Below are positions 1 through 7,290 of a stretch of DNA of 22,675 nucleotides, piece by piece. Every line of letters starts with the position of its first letter. Positions within the stretch are counted from its first letter, which is position 1. Under the pieces are notes generated by a model. It was given only the letters and a program-made list of their open reading frames with translations, made no database searches and was not told the origin of the DNA. Origin of the DNA: CAYJBH01 sp964370765. Its GTDB lineage: Bacteria; Bacillota; Clostridia; Oscillospirales; Ruminococcaceae. Made by a program: the position numbers and the translations under genes. Where the stretch lies: NCBI GenBank assembly GCA_964370765.1, contig CAYJKW010000029.1, forward strand, positions 1-22,675. Direction: 5' to 3'.

Positions 1-124
1 TATCTTCATAAATATGCGAGTAGGCTGTGTTAACGTAGACCATCGTACCCGCAAGTAAAATTATCGGAAATGCGATTATTATTGCGATGATAATCAGTAT
101 CTTTTTGAGTTTACTTATCTTCAC
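1..124 (-). CDS. N-terminus of a membrane-anchored protein (partial, runs off the window)
   Basis: About 41 codons are open on the minus strand from a GTG at 124-122 to the window edge. The translation begins MKISKLKKILIIIAI and continues as a strongly hydrophobic stretch of about 20 residues after a lysine-rich N-terminus, followed by a polar segment (AYSHIYED). This is a typical signal-anchor or uncleaved signal peptide, so most of the protein should lie outside the membrane. The GTG starts 5 bases after the DUF2200 stop codon, and a GAGG sits 11 bases upstream, so the gene looks co-transcribed and probably translationally coupled with the DUF2200 gene. The family cannot be named from this fragment. 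Confidence 0.6.
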   Translation of the reverse strand, partial: MKISKLKKILIIIAIIIAFPIILLAGTMVYVNTAYSHIYED

Positions 125-129
125 TCTTT

Positions 130-477
130 TTATGTCCTCAAAATCTTATCCATCGGCCTGCCTTTTGAAAGCTCATCAATAAGTTTATCAAGATACCGAA
201 TCTCTTTCATAATCGGTTCGTCAATCGATTCAATCTTCACACCGCATATAGAACCTTTTATTAGCACCCTGTTTGGATTTAGGTTTGGTGAGTTTTTAAC
301 AAAAGCTATCATGTCAACATTGTCATCAAAAGCATCAACGGCTTGCTTTGTGTAGCCTGTAAGCCAGCAGATTATCTCATCTACCTCGTCTTTTGTTCTA
401 CCTTTTCGCTCAGCTTTGGCTATATATAACTTTCTCATCTCGTTCCATTTAAAGGCATAAATACTGTGTGCACTCAT
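130..477 (-). CDS. DUF2200 family protein
   Basis: This 115-residue protein matches the DUF2200 family as I know it. It has the block LYIAKAERKGRTKDEVDEII, then CWLTGY, then LNPN, then GVKIESIDEP and EIRYLDKLIDELSKGRPMDKI near the C-terminus. The length matches the usual 110-120 residues. No biochemical function is established for the family to my knowledge. I chose ATG 477 because the protein then begins MSAHSIYAF, as family members do, with GGAAG 8 bases upstream. ATG 492 (MEDNK) with AGGA at 8 bases is a possible alternative. It lies just after the NERD gene stop and 5 bases before the next gene, so it is the middle gene of a three-gene operon. Confidence 0.9.
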   Translation of the reverse strand: MSAHSIYAFKWNEMRKLYIAKAERKGRTKDEVDEIICWLTGYTKQAVDAFDDNVDMIAFVKNSPNLNPNRVLIKGSICGVKIESIDEPIMKEIRYLDKLIDELSKGRPMDKILRT

Positions 478-502
478 TTTGTTGTCTTCCATTTTTAGCG
501 TC

Positions 503-1159
503 CTAACCGTTAGCAATATATCTTTGGTTCAACTGTTCCGGCAGCTGTACAAAACCAGCCAGTTCAAGTTTTAGGTGGTTATACTCCTTTTCATTTATGC
601 ACCTCTCATGCGAATTGTAGTGAGAGGTAAGTTTATCGTTAACATCCTGAATCAATGCAACGGTTGCCGTGGAGTCGGATAGCTGCACATCTAAATATTC
701 GCAGCTATAGCCCAAAACGATGTAAGAAAATATCTTAATATTACTTTTGCAGTTTAGGTGATACTTCAAGGCCCTGATGTGACCGGCGTTTTGGTTTATC
801 GGGTTGTAGAAAGAATTTTCTGTATCTCTACCACACCGCTGTATCCAGTCCTTGCCATCATCGCGACCAAAGATAGAGCCGGCTCGATTTTTCATCTCAA
901 AAACAAAAAGTCCTTTGCGAGTCAACATCACAAGATCAATTTCAGCATTGCCTGCATACACGTTTTTATAAAGTTCTTTTTCAAAATGCAACTCTTTAAG
1001 GCAACTATATAGCTGAAGTTCACCTATCAAACCTTTATAATCATTATTTGTATTCGCTGCTTTTGTATGTTCCTTATTGTTAGTGTTTATATTAAATATA
1101 ACAAGAATAAAAGTCAGCAACATAAATATTAATGCAGTTGGAATAAGTAACGTATACAT
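503..1159 (-). CDS. NERD domain protein (nuclease-related, membrane-anchored)
   Basis: The 218-residue protein starts with a hydrophobic helix (residues about 3-24, MYTLLIPTALIFMLLTFILV), so it is likely membrane-tethered. Residues about 42-165 fit the NERD (nuclease-related) domain: a GLIGELQLYSCL helix, then NVYAGNAEIDLVML, then GLFVFEMKNRAGSIFG with a following W. The D of EIDLV and the E-x-K of FEMKN match the PD-(D/E)xK nuclease core, so the catalytic residues appear present. NERD proteins are thought to act on nucleic acid, but a defined substrate is rarely known. A weak AGG lies 6 bases before the ATG. It is the first gene of an operon with DUF2200 and a membrane protein, driven by the promoter at 1195-1223. 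Confidence 0.88.
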   Translation of the reverse strand: MYTLLIPTALIFMLLTFILVIFNINTNNKEHTKAANTNNDYKGLIGELQLYSCLKELHFEKELYKNVYAGNAEIDLVMLTRKGLFVFEMKNRAGSIFGRDDGKDWIQRCGRDTENSFYNPINQNAGHIRALKYHLNCKSNIKIFSYIVLGYSCEYLDVQLSDSTATVALIQDVNDKLTSHYNSHERCINEKEYNHLKLELAGFVQLPEQLNQRYIANG

Positions 1160-1194
1160 TTAAAACCTACAATGATGAATCGTCTAGGATATTT

Positions 1195-1223
1195 ATTATA
1201 TCATGAATAATTATAACTTCCAA
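1195..1223 (-). promoter_or_regulatory. Sigma-A-type promoter for the NERD operon
   Basis: On the minus strand, TTGGAA (1223-1218) and TATAAT (1200-1195) are separated by exactly 17 bases, about 40 bases before the NERD start codon. The -10 is perfect and the -35 matches 4 of 6. Confidence 0.6.
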
Positions 1224-1265
1224 GTGCTTTTAAGCGCAATTTTGTCGACTAAGATGGTTAAATTA

Positions 1266-1829
1266 TTACCGTCTTTCAAGACACAGTGTACAAAGCTTTT
1301 TCGAGGTGTTGGCATTTCGTATCGTCACCTTGTTATATACCGATGACGAGGAAATTTTGCTCCATCTTGTTTTGCCAAATGTCGTTCTTGGTGCCGACCA
1401 AAATATCACATTGTTATAAAATCCAACCTGTTCAAACTCCGGTTTCGCTTCTCCGACAGTAGCTATAACCTCCTCAGCGGTTATAGGTGGAATTAGAAAA
1501 ATCGCTTGATGTACGGTTTCTACCTCGCTCGGTCTATCCCACCACTCAGGCGTATGACTTAAAGCATCGGAAATTTCCTCGGCACTTATAACAGTAACAG
1601 GAACGCAAAGCGAGAATTTTTCTATCATCAAATCGTTGCAGATTTGTATCATTTTTTGTTTATCACAAATATCGCTATCGAAAATCACATTACCGCTATT
1701 GATATATGTGCTCACATTTTCAAAACCCGCCTCGGTAAAATATTCTCGCAGAAGTGGCATTGGCACCTTGTTTTTACCGCCTACATTTATGCCACGAAGT
1801 AAGGCTATGTATGTTTGTTGTGATTTCAT
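1266..1829 (-). CDS. DUF1697 family protein
   Basis: The 187-residue protein opens with YIALLRGINVGGKNKVPMP and then TYINSGNVIF, which are the hallmark blocks of DUF1697 proteins (about 180 residues, function unknown). A third conserved region is FGKTRWSKI near the C-terminus. The start is supported by AAAGGGTG 5 bases before the ATG. It lies 63 bases after the DUF5655-like gene on the same strand. A TATAAT (1860-1855) precedes it, but no convincing -35 was seen, so it may have its own weak promoter or be read from the upstream genes. The protein is soluble; no signal peptide or membrane segment is visible. Confidence 0.9.
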   Translation of the reverse strand: MKSQQTYIALLRGINVGGKNKVPMPLLREYFTEAGFENVSTYINSGNVIFDSDICDKQKMIQICNDLMIEKFSLCVPVTVISAEEISDALSHTPEWWDRPSEVETVHQAIFLIPPITAEEVIATVGEAKPEFEQVGFYNNVIFWSAPRTTFGKTRWSKISSSSVYNKVTIRNANTSKKLCTLCLERR

Positions 1830-1892
1830 TGTATCACCCTTTCTATAGGTTTAAATTATATAGTTGAATCACGCCTTAGAAGCTATACAAGA

Positions 1893-2237
1893 TTACTCTT
1901 TTTGCGTTAAAAGGTATGACCTTTTTATCCAGGCAACAAGTTCTGTAAACTTGCTCTCGTCCACAATATCGAGATAATGGGTAACCCTGTGCTTTGACAC
2001 AGCCATGTATTTTTCGGTTGGAATTTCCGGGTCTATACCGTCACAACAAAAGCTAACTTCTAAGCATTTAACCTTTGGATATATGATTACAAATGCCGAG
2101 CTACTGCGCCATACAATACCCATTTTAGGAAAATGTTCCTCAAAAGGCAGTGTCTCTTTTTCAAATTCGCTTTTTAACTTTAAATAAAGCGGTAACCATA
2201 CACTTTTTTTGCCCGCGAAATATAGGTCATAACTCAT
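1893..2237 (-). CDS. Small DUF5655-like protein
   Basis: This is a soluble 114-residue protein. The segment from about residue 37 (KMGIVWRSSSAFVIIYPKVK) through HRVTHYLDIVDESKFTELVA to the final aromatic-basic helix resembles the DUF5655 domain. That domain is usually found in small stand-alone proteins or at the C-terminus of larger ones, and its function is not known to me. The start is well supported: AGGAG lies 6 bases before the ATG. It follows the DUF1801 gene by 37 bases on the same strand and is likely the third gene of the GyrI-like / DUF1801 / DUF5655 series. The family call is from memory of the pattern and less certain than those of its neighbours. Confidence 0.7.
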   Translation of the reverse strand: MSYDLYFAGKKSVWLPLYLKLKSEFEKETLPFEEHFPKMGIVWRSSSAFVIIYPKVKCLEVSFCCDGIDPEIPTEKYMAVSKHRVTHYLDIVDESKFTELVAWIKRSYLLTQKE

Positions 2238-2274
2238 TTTTTTCTCCTATCTTTGAGCGATTAATAGCCATTTT

Positions 2275-2622
2275 TTACCTAAAAGTTATATCAATCCCTT
2301 TATAAATCGCCTCATACGGTATCTCTTTAATACGATAACAGATGTTCACACAGCCTTTTCTTGCAACAATATAAGGTGAGTCGGTGCCTGCTTTCACCGC
2401 CTCCACCGCTTCTATACTCGCAAAATATACACTTATGTATTTCTTCCTACATCCAACTGCAACATATTTTCCATCAAGTCGCCATGTGGGGATGAGTGTT
2501 TTCTCGGAATATTTTTCATCGAAAACAGCGTTTTTATAGTTATGCTCGATGTATAAAATTATGGGCGTAACTTGCCCTTTTGTTTTATCGCTGATCATAT
2601 TTAAATAAGTTTCAATCGGCAT
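2275..2622 (-). CDS. DUF1801 (YdhG/CyaY-fold-like) protein
   Basis: This is a soluble 115-residue protein. An N-terminal helix (IETYLNMISDKTKGQ) precedes a small beta-rich core with WRLDGKYVAVGCRKKYISVY and ends in GCVNICYRIKEIPYEAIYKG. The order of helix, 'k-h-hisly' strand, and 'r.k..pye.i..i' tail fits DUF1801, a frataxin-fold domain sometimes labelled iron chaperone without direct proof. The AGGAG ribosome site, 7 bases from the ATG, overlaps the stop codon of the GyrI-like gene just upstream, so the two genes are probably translationally coupled. Confidence 0.78.
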   Translation of the reverse strand: MPIETYLNMISDKTKGQVTPIILYIEHNYKNAVFDEKYSEKTLIPTWRLDGKYVAVGCRKKYISVYFASIEAVEAVKAGTDSPYIVARKGCVNICYRIKEIPYEAIYKGIDITFR

Positions 2623-2632
2623 AATATCACTC

Positions 2633-3268
2633 CTATAATATTTTCTTTATCGGGTGACGAAGCACCGTTTTTAACTTTTCGGTATCCGTCTTGCGTGGGT
2701 CACTTAGATAAATTTCGTGATGATGTCGTGTGTCGCTTAGATCAATTTTATAACCGCTTGCCTTTGCAAAATCCTCCATCGACTTAGTGGTGTAAGGCTC
2801 GTTGTCGTATGAACCTATATGCATACATTGCACGCACAAGCCCTCGTCATAGGAAAAAAACTCTACTTTACTAAAATCCTCTTTCTTTTTATTGGTAGCA
2901 GTTTCTATCGCCCAGCTAAAATCAGCTTTAGCTACAAAATCAGGCAGGCGGATAAGCGAAATCCAGCAAAACTTGCCTTTATTAAAATAATCCACACCTT
3001 TTATGCCCTCCTGCCACCAAAAACCCTCAAGTGGTGGCACGACATACTCGAAAAACCCCTCTATTTTATAGTCACTCTTGTAGCTCATTTTTAGGGTGTA
3101 GGCTATGGCATATAGTAAGCTTACTGCATGTTGATATTCACCGTTTTCCTCGTTCGGGTTGCCTTTACCCTTTATCGCAATATAATTCACCTTTGGAACC
3201 TTGACTATCGACGGTGTGGATTTTGGGATGTAAAATTCTTTAAACTCTTTTTTAAAATCAAAAGCCAT
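2633..3268 (-). CDS. GyrI-like small-molecule-binding domain protein (COG4832 type)
   Basis: This 211-residue protein begins MAFDFKKEFKEFYIPKSTPS, a typical opening of the stand-alone GyrI-like proteins. It contains YIAIKGKGNPNEENGEYQHA, the WWQEG block around residue 85, and a conserved HHHEIYLSDPR near the C-terminus. The GyrI-like fold (SHS2 dimer module) binds small amphipathic ligands in transcription factors such as BmrR and Rob. Stand-alone members are thought to bind or hydrolyse small cyclic compounds, but the ligand here is unknown. The start has AGAGGTG 4 bases upstream. It is the first gene of the series continuing into DUF1801 and DUF5655-like genes. The divergent region upstream holds a TATAAT (3350-3345) and a long inverted repeat at 3371-3410. 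Confidence 0.88.
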   Translation of the reverse strand: MAFDFKKEFKEFYIPKSTPSIVKVPKVNYIAIKGKGNPNEENGEYQHAVSLLYAIAYTLKMSYKSDYKIEGFFEYVVPPLEGFWWQEGIKGVDYFNKGKFCWISLIRLPDFVAKADFSWAIETATNKKKEDFSKVEFFSYDEGLCVQCMHIGSYDNEPYTTKSMEDFAKASGYKIDLSDTRHHHEIYLSDPRKTDTEKLKTVLRHPIKKIL

Positions 3269-3370
3269 GTCGCACCTCTTTTTATATCTGTGTTAATTCA
3301 TAAACTCCCCACAACTTTTATAAATATAGTTTTGCATAGGCGATATTATAAGAAGCATATTTGTATATAA

Positions 3371-3410
3371 GTATAGATTACACTTTTAAGAAGAAAAATG
3401 CAATCTATAC
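3371..3410. repeat. Inverted repeat, possible operator or hairpin
   Basis: Left arm GTATAGATTACACTTTT (3371-3387) and right arm 3394-3410 are complementary at 15 of 17 positions, with a 6-base loop. The outer 9 base pairs are perfect. On the plus strand it is followed by a T-rich run at 3411-3424. On the minus strand it covers the -35 area of the presumed GyrI-like promoter, so it could be an operator. No plus-strand gene ends here that would need a terminator. Confidence 0.5.
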
Positions 3411-3562
3411 TTTACGTTTTTTTGCATAGATAAAGAAAATATGTTGGATAACAGGCAACTTTTACATGGGGCACATCGGATGGCTGAGTAAGACTTTTAT
3501 CTTTCGAAAAAAGGTTGAAGAAGTCTATCTTGATGGCTATGAATAAAGTCTGCCGTGGTAAG

Positions 3563-3591
3563 TTGATTTATATTGTAGGTTGCTGTATAAT
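3563..3591 (+). promoter_or_regulatory. Sigma-A-type promoter for the peptide deformylase gene
   Basis: TTGATT (3563-3568), a 17-base spacer and TATAAT (3586-3591) are present. Transcription would begin near 3598, leaving a leader of about 24 bases before the ATG at 3622. This supports that start over the in-frame upstream codon at 3580. Confidence 0.65.
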
Positions 3592-3621
3592 AAACTAATT
3601 AAAACTAACAAGAGAATTGTA

Positions 3622-4032
3622 ATGATAAAAGATATTGTAAAAGACGAAAATTTCCTGTCTCAGAAAAGCGCCATTGCAACAGAGACCGATCTTAATATCG
3701 TGACCGATTTGCTCGACACACTTGAGGAAAATGAAGATCGTTGTGTTGGATTGGCAGCTAACATGATAGGGGAACTTAAAAATATAATTGTCGTGGATGC
3801 AGAAGGGGAGTATCTTGTTATGCTAAACCCAGTGATAATTAAATATTCAGAATCGTTTGATACCGAAGAAGCTTGTCTATCACTTGTTGGTACTCGCCCC
3901 GCTAAGCGGTATAAAACAGTTAAGGTCGAGTATCAAAACGAAAAGATGCAAAAGCGGATTAAGACGTTTAAAGGATTTACGGCACAGATTATCCAGCATG
4001 AGATTGATCATTGCAATGGCATAATTATATAG
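3622..4032 (+). CDS. def: Peptide deformylase (short, clostridial-type paralogue)
   Basis: The 136-residue protein belongs to the peptide deformylase family, which removes the formyl group from the N-terminal methionine of new proteins using a divalent metal. Motif 1 reads VGLAANMIG (usual GxGxAAxQ), motif 2 reads EACLS (usual EGCLS) and supplies the metal-binding Cys, and motif 3 is an intact QHEIDH with the two metal-binding His and the catalytic Glu. The Asn in motif 1 is, as far as I know, normal for this short subclass. The Ala in place of Gly in motif 2 is unusual. The start at ATG 3622 gives MIKDIVKDENFLSQKS, the usual N-terminus, with a weak AAGAG upstream. It has its own promoter and is not next to fmt or other translation genes, so it is probably a second copy. 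Confidence 0.9.
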   Translation: MIKDIVKDENFLSQKSAIATETDLNIVTDLLDTLEENEDRCVGLAANMIGELKNIIVVDAEGEYLVMLNPVIIKYSESFDTEEACLSLVGTRPAKRYKTVKVEYQNEKMQKRIKTFKGFTAQIIQHEIDHCNGIII

Positions 4033-4139
4033 GGCGGATAATAGACAATGAATTGGATCCAATAAGCGCTAATTTATAGGATATCAAGGTTTAATATTGG
4101 CTAGGGTACCTATGAAAATTATGAGAGGAAACTATCTTA

Positions 4140-6863
4140 ATGATAACGCCGGGAGATATATTACAGTTTAAAGGGACATTTCGCAACTACCAACAAAGAG
4201 TGATAGATAAGTTTGATGACTATATAAAAGATAACAAATTTCATATAGTTGCGGCACCGGGTTCCGGAAAGACAACACTTGGAATAGAGATTATAAGAAA
4301 ATTAAATAAAAAATCATTAGTGTTGGTTCCGAGTGTTGCTATAAGGGAACAATGGATTAAAAGAATTGCAGAGGGGTTTTTACAAGATGGTTTTAATGTT
4401 TTGGACTATGTTTCAAACAACCTAAACAATCTTAAACCAATAACTGTTTCGACCTATCAAGCTGTGGATAGTGCTCTTTCAAAGTATAAAGGAGAGCTTA
4501 GTGAAGAGGTTGACGAGTATAATACACTTGCTGAACAGGTGGATTACAGTCAACTTGATCTTGTGAAAAATCTTACAACATTAAAATTTGAGGCTATTTG
4601 TTTGGACGAATGTCACCATTTGAGAAGTGAATGGTGGAAATCGCTCGAAACACTTAAAAAAAATGTAAACTTAACCTATACAATATCGCTTACTGCAACT
4701 CCGCCATATGACTCAGACTATAACGAATGGCAGCGATATCTCGATATGTGTGGTGAAATAGATGAAGAGATAAGTATACCGGAACTAGTTAAGGCAGGTA
4801 ATCTTTGTCCACACCAAGATTATATCTATTTTAATTATCCAACGAAAAAAGAAAAAAAGAAATTAGATGGATTTAGAAGAAGCCTTGAAGATACAGTGCG
4901 CTTTTTTATACATGACAAAGAATTTAGTGACATAGTTCTTTCATATCCATTAAATTTAAAAGTGTACGACATTGATACTATTCTAGAAAATCCTGAATAT
5001 CTTTCTGCTATCTTGATTTTTTTCAACTTAAAAGGTGTAGATATACCAAAAGAAATTAAAGATATCATGGGGTATAAATCGCTTAAGTCAATGTCGGAAA
5101 AATGGTTGGAGATTTTGCTTCAAAACGTTTTGTACGACGACATAGACTCGTATATGATTACAGTTGTACAAAAAGAAAAATACATAAACAAACTTAAGCT
5201 ATTGGGATTTATTGAAAAGCGCCATGTCACAATGGCAATGAAAGGGACACTAAAAAGAGAGCTTGTTAGATCGATAGGGAAATGTGAAAGCATTAAAAAA
5301 ATAACATTTCACGAGTACTCCTTATTAAAAGAAGAACTTCGACTTTTAATCCTGTGCGACTACATAAAAAAAGAATATATTACGGTAATTGGTGATAACT
5401 CAAAAAGCGTTGAGGCTTTGGGTGTTGTTCCATTTTTTGAGGTGTTAAGAAGGCATAGCGCAGAGATTAAAACTCCAATAAAATTAGCTGGCCTTTCAGG
5501 AACGGTGGCTATTATTCCGGGAACTGCAAAGCAACGCTTGCTTGAGATTTCAGATTTTAACGAGAAAATAACCTTTAAACCTATCGGTAGTCTAAATGAT
5601 AACAGTTACCTTGAAGTTGCGGTAACAGGGGATAGGCATATATTAACAGCCCTCATTACAAAGTTGTTTGAAGATGGATATATACAGGTGCTTATTGGCA
5701 CAAAATCGCTACTTGGAGAGGGTTGGGATTCACCAAGTGTAAATACACTTATTCTTGCTAGCTTTGTCGGAAGTTTTATGCTTAGCAACCAAATGCGTGG
5801 TAGGGCGATACGAACCAAGTTTGGTAACCCCGACAAGACAAGTCACATCTGGCACCTTGCATGCATAGCAGATGTATCAATAAAAAATTCAGCAGAGAAT
5901 AGCAAGGAGAACATCAACATAGACCATGATGACATTAACGAAGATATGGTGACGATTGAACGAAGAATGAATTCATTTATGGGGCTTCACTATAGTGAAC
6001 CATCTATAGAAAACGGCACCTTTCGTATTGATAACATTAAATATCCACTTGCAAACCATCGTAATGTAATCGATACAAACAATAGTATGCTTAGGCTAAG
6101 TAGTGAACGTAGTAAACTTAAACAGCGTTGGCAGGAAGCACTAGCAGTAGCAGAAAAAATAGAGGTAGTCGAAGAGATAGAAAAACTATCTGAAAAAACA
6201 TTTTTTGGGATTTTTAGTGTAAAAAGAATAAAACTGATTGTTACAGTTATGTATGTATTGCTTGTAGCAATTTATCTGTGTGGCTATTTAGTTGAAATTA
6301 TTGTGCCTACTACTGGCACCGCTATCGCCGCTTGTTTGCTTGCGTTATTTTATGTGTTGTTTTTTATTTTTTTAAAATATGTAAGTTATTTCTATTACCT
6401 TTTAAATCCAATTAAATGCATGAAGAAAGTTGGAGTCGGAGTATATACAGCACTTAAAACATCCGGTTTTTTATCCAATGATTTTTCAAAGGTAGAGCAC
6501 GAATCGATCGGATATTTAGATACTGTGTATCTTAAAGGCGGTTCAGGAAAAGATAAGGCTGTATTTGCAAAAACAATGATGGAATTTTATGGCGAAATTG
6601 ATAACCAAAGATACATTCTTTATTCGAAAAAGCGAAGAAAAACCAATCGAGGATACTTTGTGATCCCCGAAATATTTTCAAAAAATAAAGAGCAAGCACA
6701 ATGCTTTGCCGACATTATTTCAAAATGTGTAGAGCCTTTTAATGCAGTGTACACAAGAAATGAAAGCGGTCGAAGGTTGTTGCTTGAAGCAAGAAAACAT
6801 GCTTTTTGCAACCAAGAGGAACGTGCGATTAGTAAGAAAAAAATTAAATCAGCACTGGAGTAA
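4140..6863 (+). CDS. Superfamily-2 DEAD/DEAH-type helicase with transmembrane segments
   Basis: This 907-residue protein has the helicase motifs in order: an RNYQQR Q-like motif (16-20), Walker A APGSGKTT (39-46), a DECH box (156-159), SLTATP motif III (183-188), then GEGWDSP (526-532) and QMRGRAIRTK (551-560) of the second RecA domain. This is the XPB/UvrB-like arrangement, so it should be an ATP-driven DNA or RNA translocase. An inserted region of about 270 residues (230-500) separates the two halves. Two hydrophobic segments follow at about 698-722 and 727-750. After them is a 150-residue soluble C-terminal domain I do not recognise. GAGAGGAAA lies 8 bases before the ATG. The gene follows the deformylase by 107 bases and converges on the DUF1905 gene. 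A defence role is possible but not shown by the neighbours. Confidence 0.88.
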   Translation: MITPGDILQFKGTFRNYQQRVIDKFDDYIKDNKFHIVAAPGSGKTTLGIEIIRKLNKKSLVLVPSVAIREQWIKRIAEGFLQDGFNVLDYVSNNLNNLKPITVSTYQAVDSALSKYKGELSEEVDEYNTLAEQVDYSQLDLVKNLTTLKFEAICLDECHHLRSEWWKSLETLKKNVNLTYTISLTATPPYDSDYNEWQRYLDMCGEIDEEISIPELVKAGNLCPHQDYIYFNYPTKKEKKKLDGFRRSLEDTVRFFIHDKEFSDIVLSYPLNLKVYDIDTILENPEYLSAILIFFNLKGVDIPKEIKDIMGYKSLKSMSEKWLEILLQNVLYDDIDSYMITVVQKEKYINKLKLLGFIEKRHVTMAMKGTLKRELVRSIGKCESIKKITFHEYSLLKEELRLLILCDYIKKEYITVIGDNSKSVEALGVVPFFEVLRRHSAEIKTPIKLAGLSGTVAIIPGTAKQRLLEISDFNEKITFKPIGSLNDNSYLEVAVTGDRHILTALITKLFEDGYIQVLIGTKSLLGEGWDSPSVNTLILASFVGSFMLSNQMRGRAIRTKFGNPDKTSHIWHLACIADVSIKNSAENSKENINIDHDDINEDMVTIERRMNSFMGLHYSEPSIENGTFRIDNIKYPLANHRNVIDTNNSMLRLSSERSKLKQRWQEALAVAEKIEVVEEIEKLSEKTFFGIFSVKRIKLIVTVMYVLLVAIYLCGYLVEIIVPTTGTAIAACLLALFYVLFFIFLKYVSYFYYLLNPIKCMKKVGVGVYTALKTSGFLSNDFSKVEHESIGYLDTVYLKGGSGKDKAVFAKTMMEFYGEIDNQRYILYSKKRRKTNRGYFVIPEIFSKNKEQAQCFADIISKCVEPFNAVYTRNESGRRLLLEARKHAFCNQEERAISKKKIKSALE

Positions 6864-6944
6864 ATAAACTACAAGCATTTTCTGATATGTCTGTAGTACG
6901 AATAACCAGACAAGCAGCTAATAGCGCACCATAATAGCATCTTG

Positions 6945-7226
6945 TTAATCTAATATTTCAATTTCTACTTCGACAGAGTCTCCTATATCCTTGCAAAGTT
7001 TCTTTCTAATTTCTTTTAAAATACCAATAATATAGCAAACACTACCGTCTTCGTTTTTAAAACCCATATTTACAATACTGCCATTATATGGTTCACCGTC
7101 AAATTTAGCGTGCACCTTTAAACGTCCTTTGCCAAATTCTTTTTTAATATCAATAGGAACCGCAACAAAAGCTCCACCCCCGTTGCCTTTGTTAATTATC
7201 GATATAAATTTAATAGTATTATTCAT
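6945..7226 (-). CDS. DUF1905 family protein
   Basis: This 93-residue soluble protein contains GGAFVAVPIDIKKEFGKGRLKVHAKFDGEPYNGSIVNMG and ends in DIGDSVEVEIEIL. This pattern fits DUF1905, a small beta-barrel domain of unknown function that also occurs fused to bacteriocin-protection (YdeI/OmpD-associated) domains. The frame stays open further upstream into the UvrA-like gene, but ATG 7226 has AAGGA at 5 bases and gives the family N-terminus, so the longer reading is rejected. It lies 64 bases after the UvrA-like gene on the same strand and is likely co-transcribed with it. Confidence 0.87.
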   Translation of the reverse strand: MNNTIKFISIINKGNGGGAFVAVPIDIKKEFGKGRLKVHAKFDGEPYNGSIVNMGFKNEDGSVCYIIGILKEIRKKLCKDIGDSVEVEIEILD

Positions 7227-7290
7227 ATTGTTCCTTGATGCAAAGTAAAATTTTTGAGTATGAGAATTTAAATATAATAAAACATTAAGA

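Larger units (their letters stand above)
3269..3621. other. Divergent intergenic region (353 bp)
   Basis: This region lies between the GyrI-like gene (minus) and the peptide deformylase gene (plus). From left to right it holds a minus-strand TATAAT at 3345-3350 without a good -35, a 17-base inverted repeat (3371-3410) followed by a T-rich stretch, and a perfect -10 promoter for the deformylase at 3563-3591. Between them, plus-strand bases 3430-3543 read open for 38 codons (containing ITGNFYMGHIGWLSKTF and ending EEVYLDGYE before TAA). They have no ribosome site. This could be the tail of a decayed gene, but no family is recognised. Confidence 0.5.

Noticed and set aside
3430..3543. Short open frame of 38 codons in the divergent gap, possible gene remnant
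   Set aside because: It has no ribosome site and no family is recognised; the evidence is too thin to call a pseudogene.
4052..4063. 12-base palindrome ATTGGATCCAAT before the helicase gene
   Set aside because: It is short and isolated, not placed over a convincing promoter; it could be chance.
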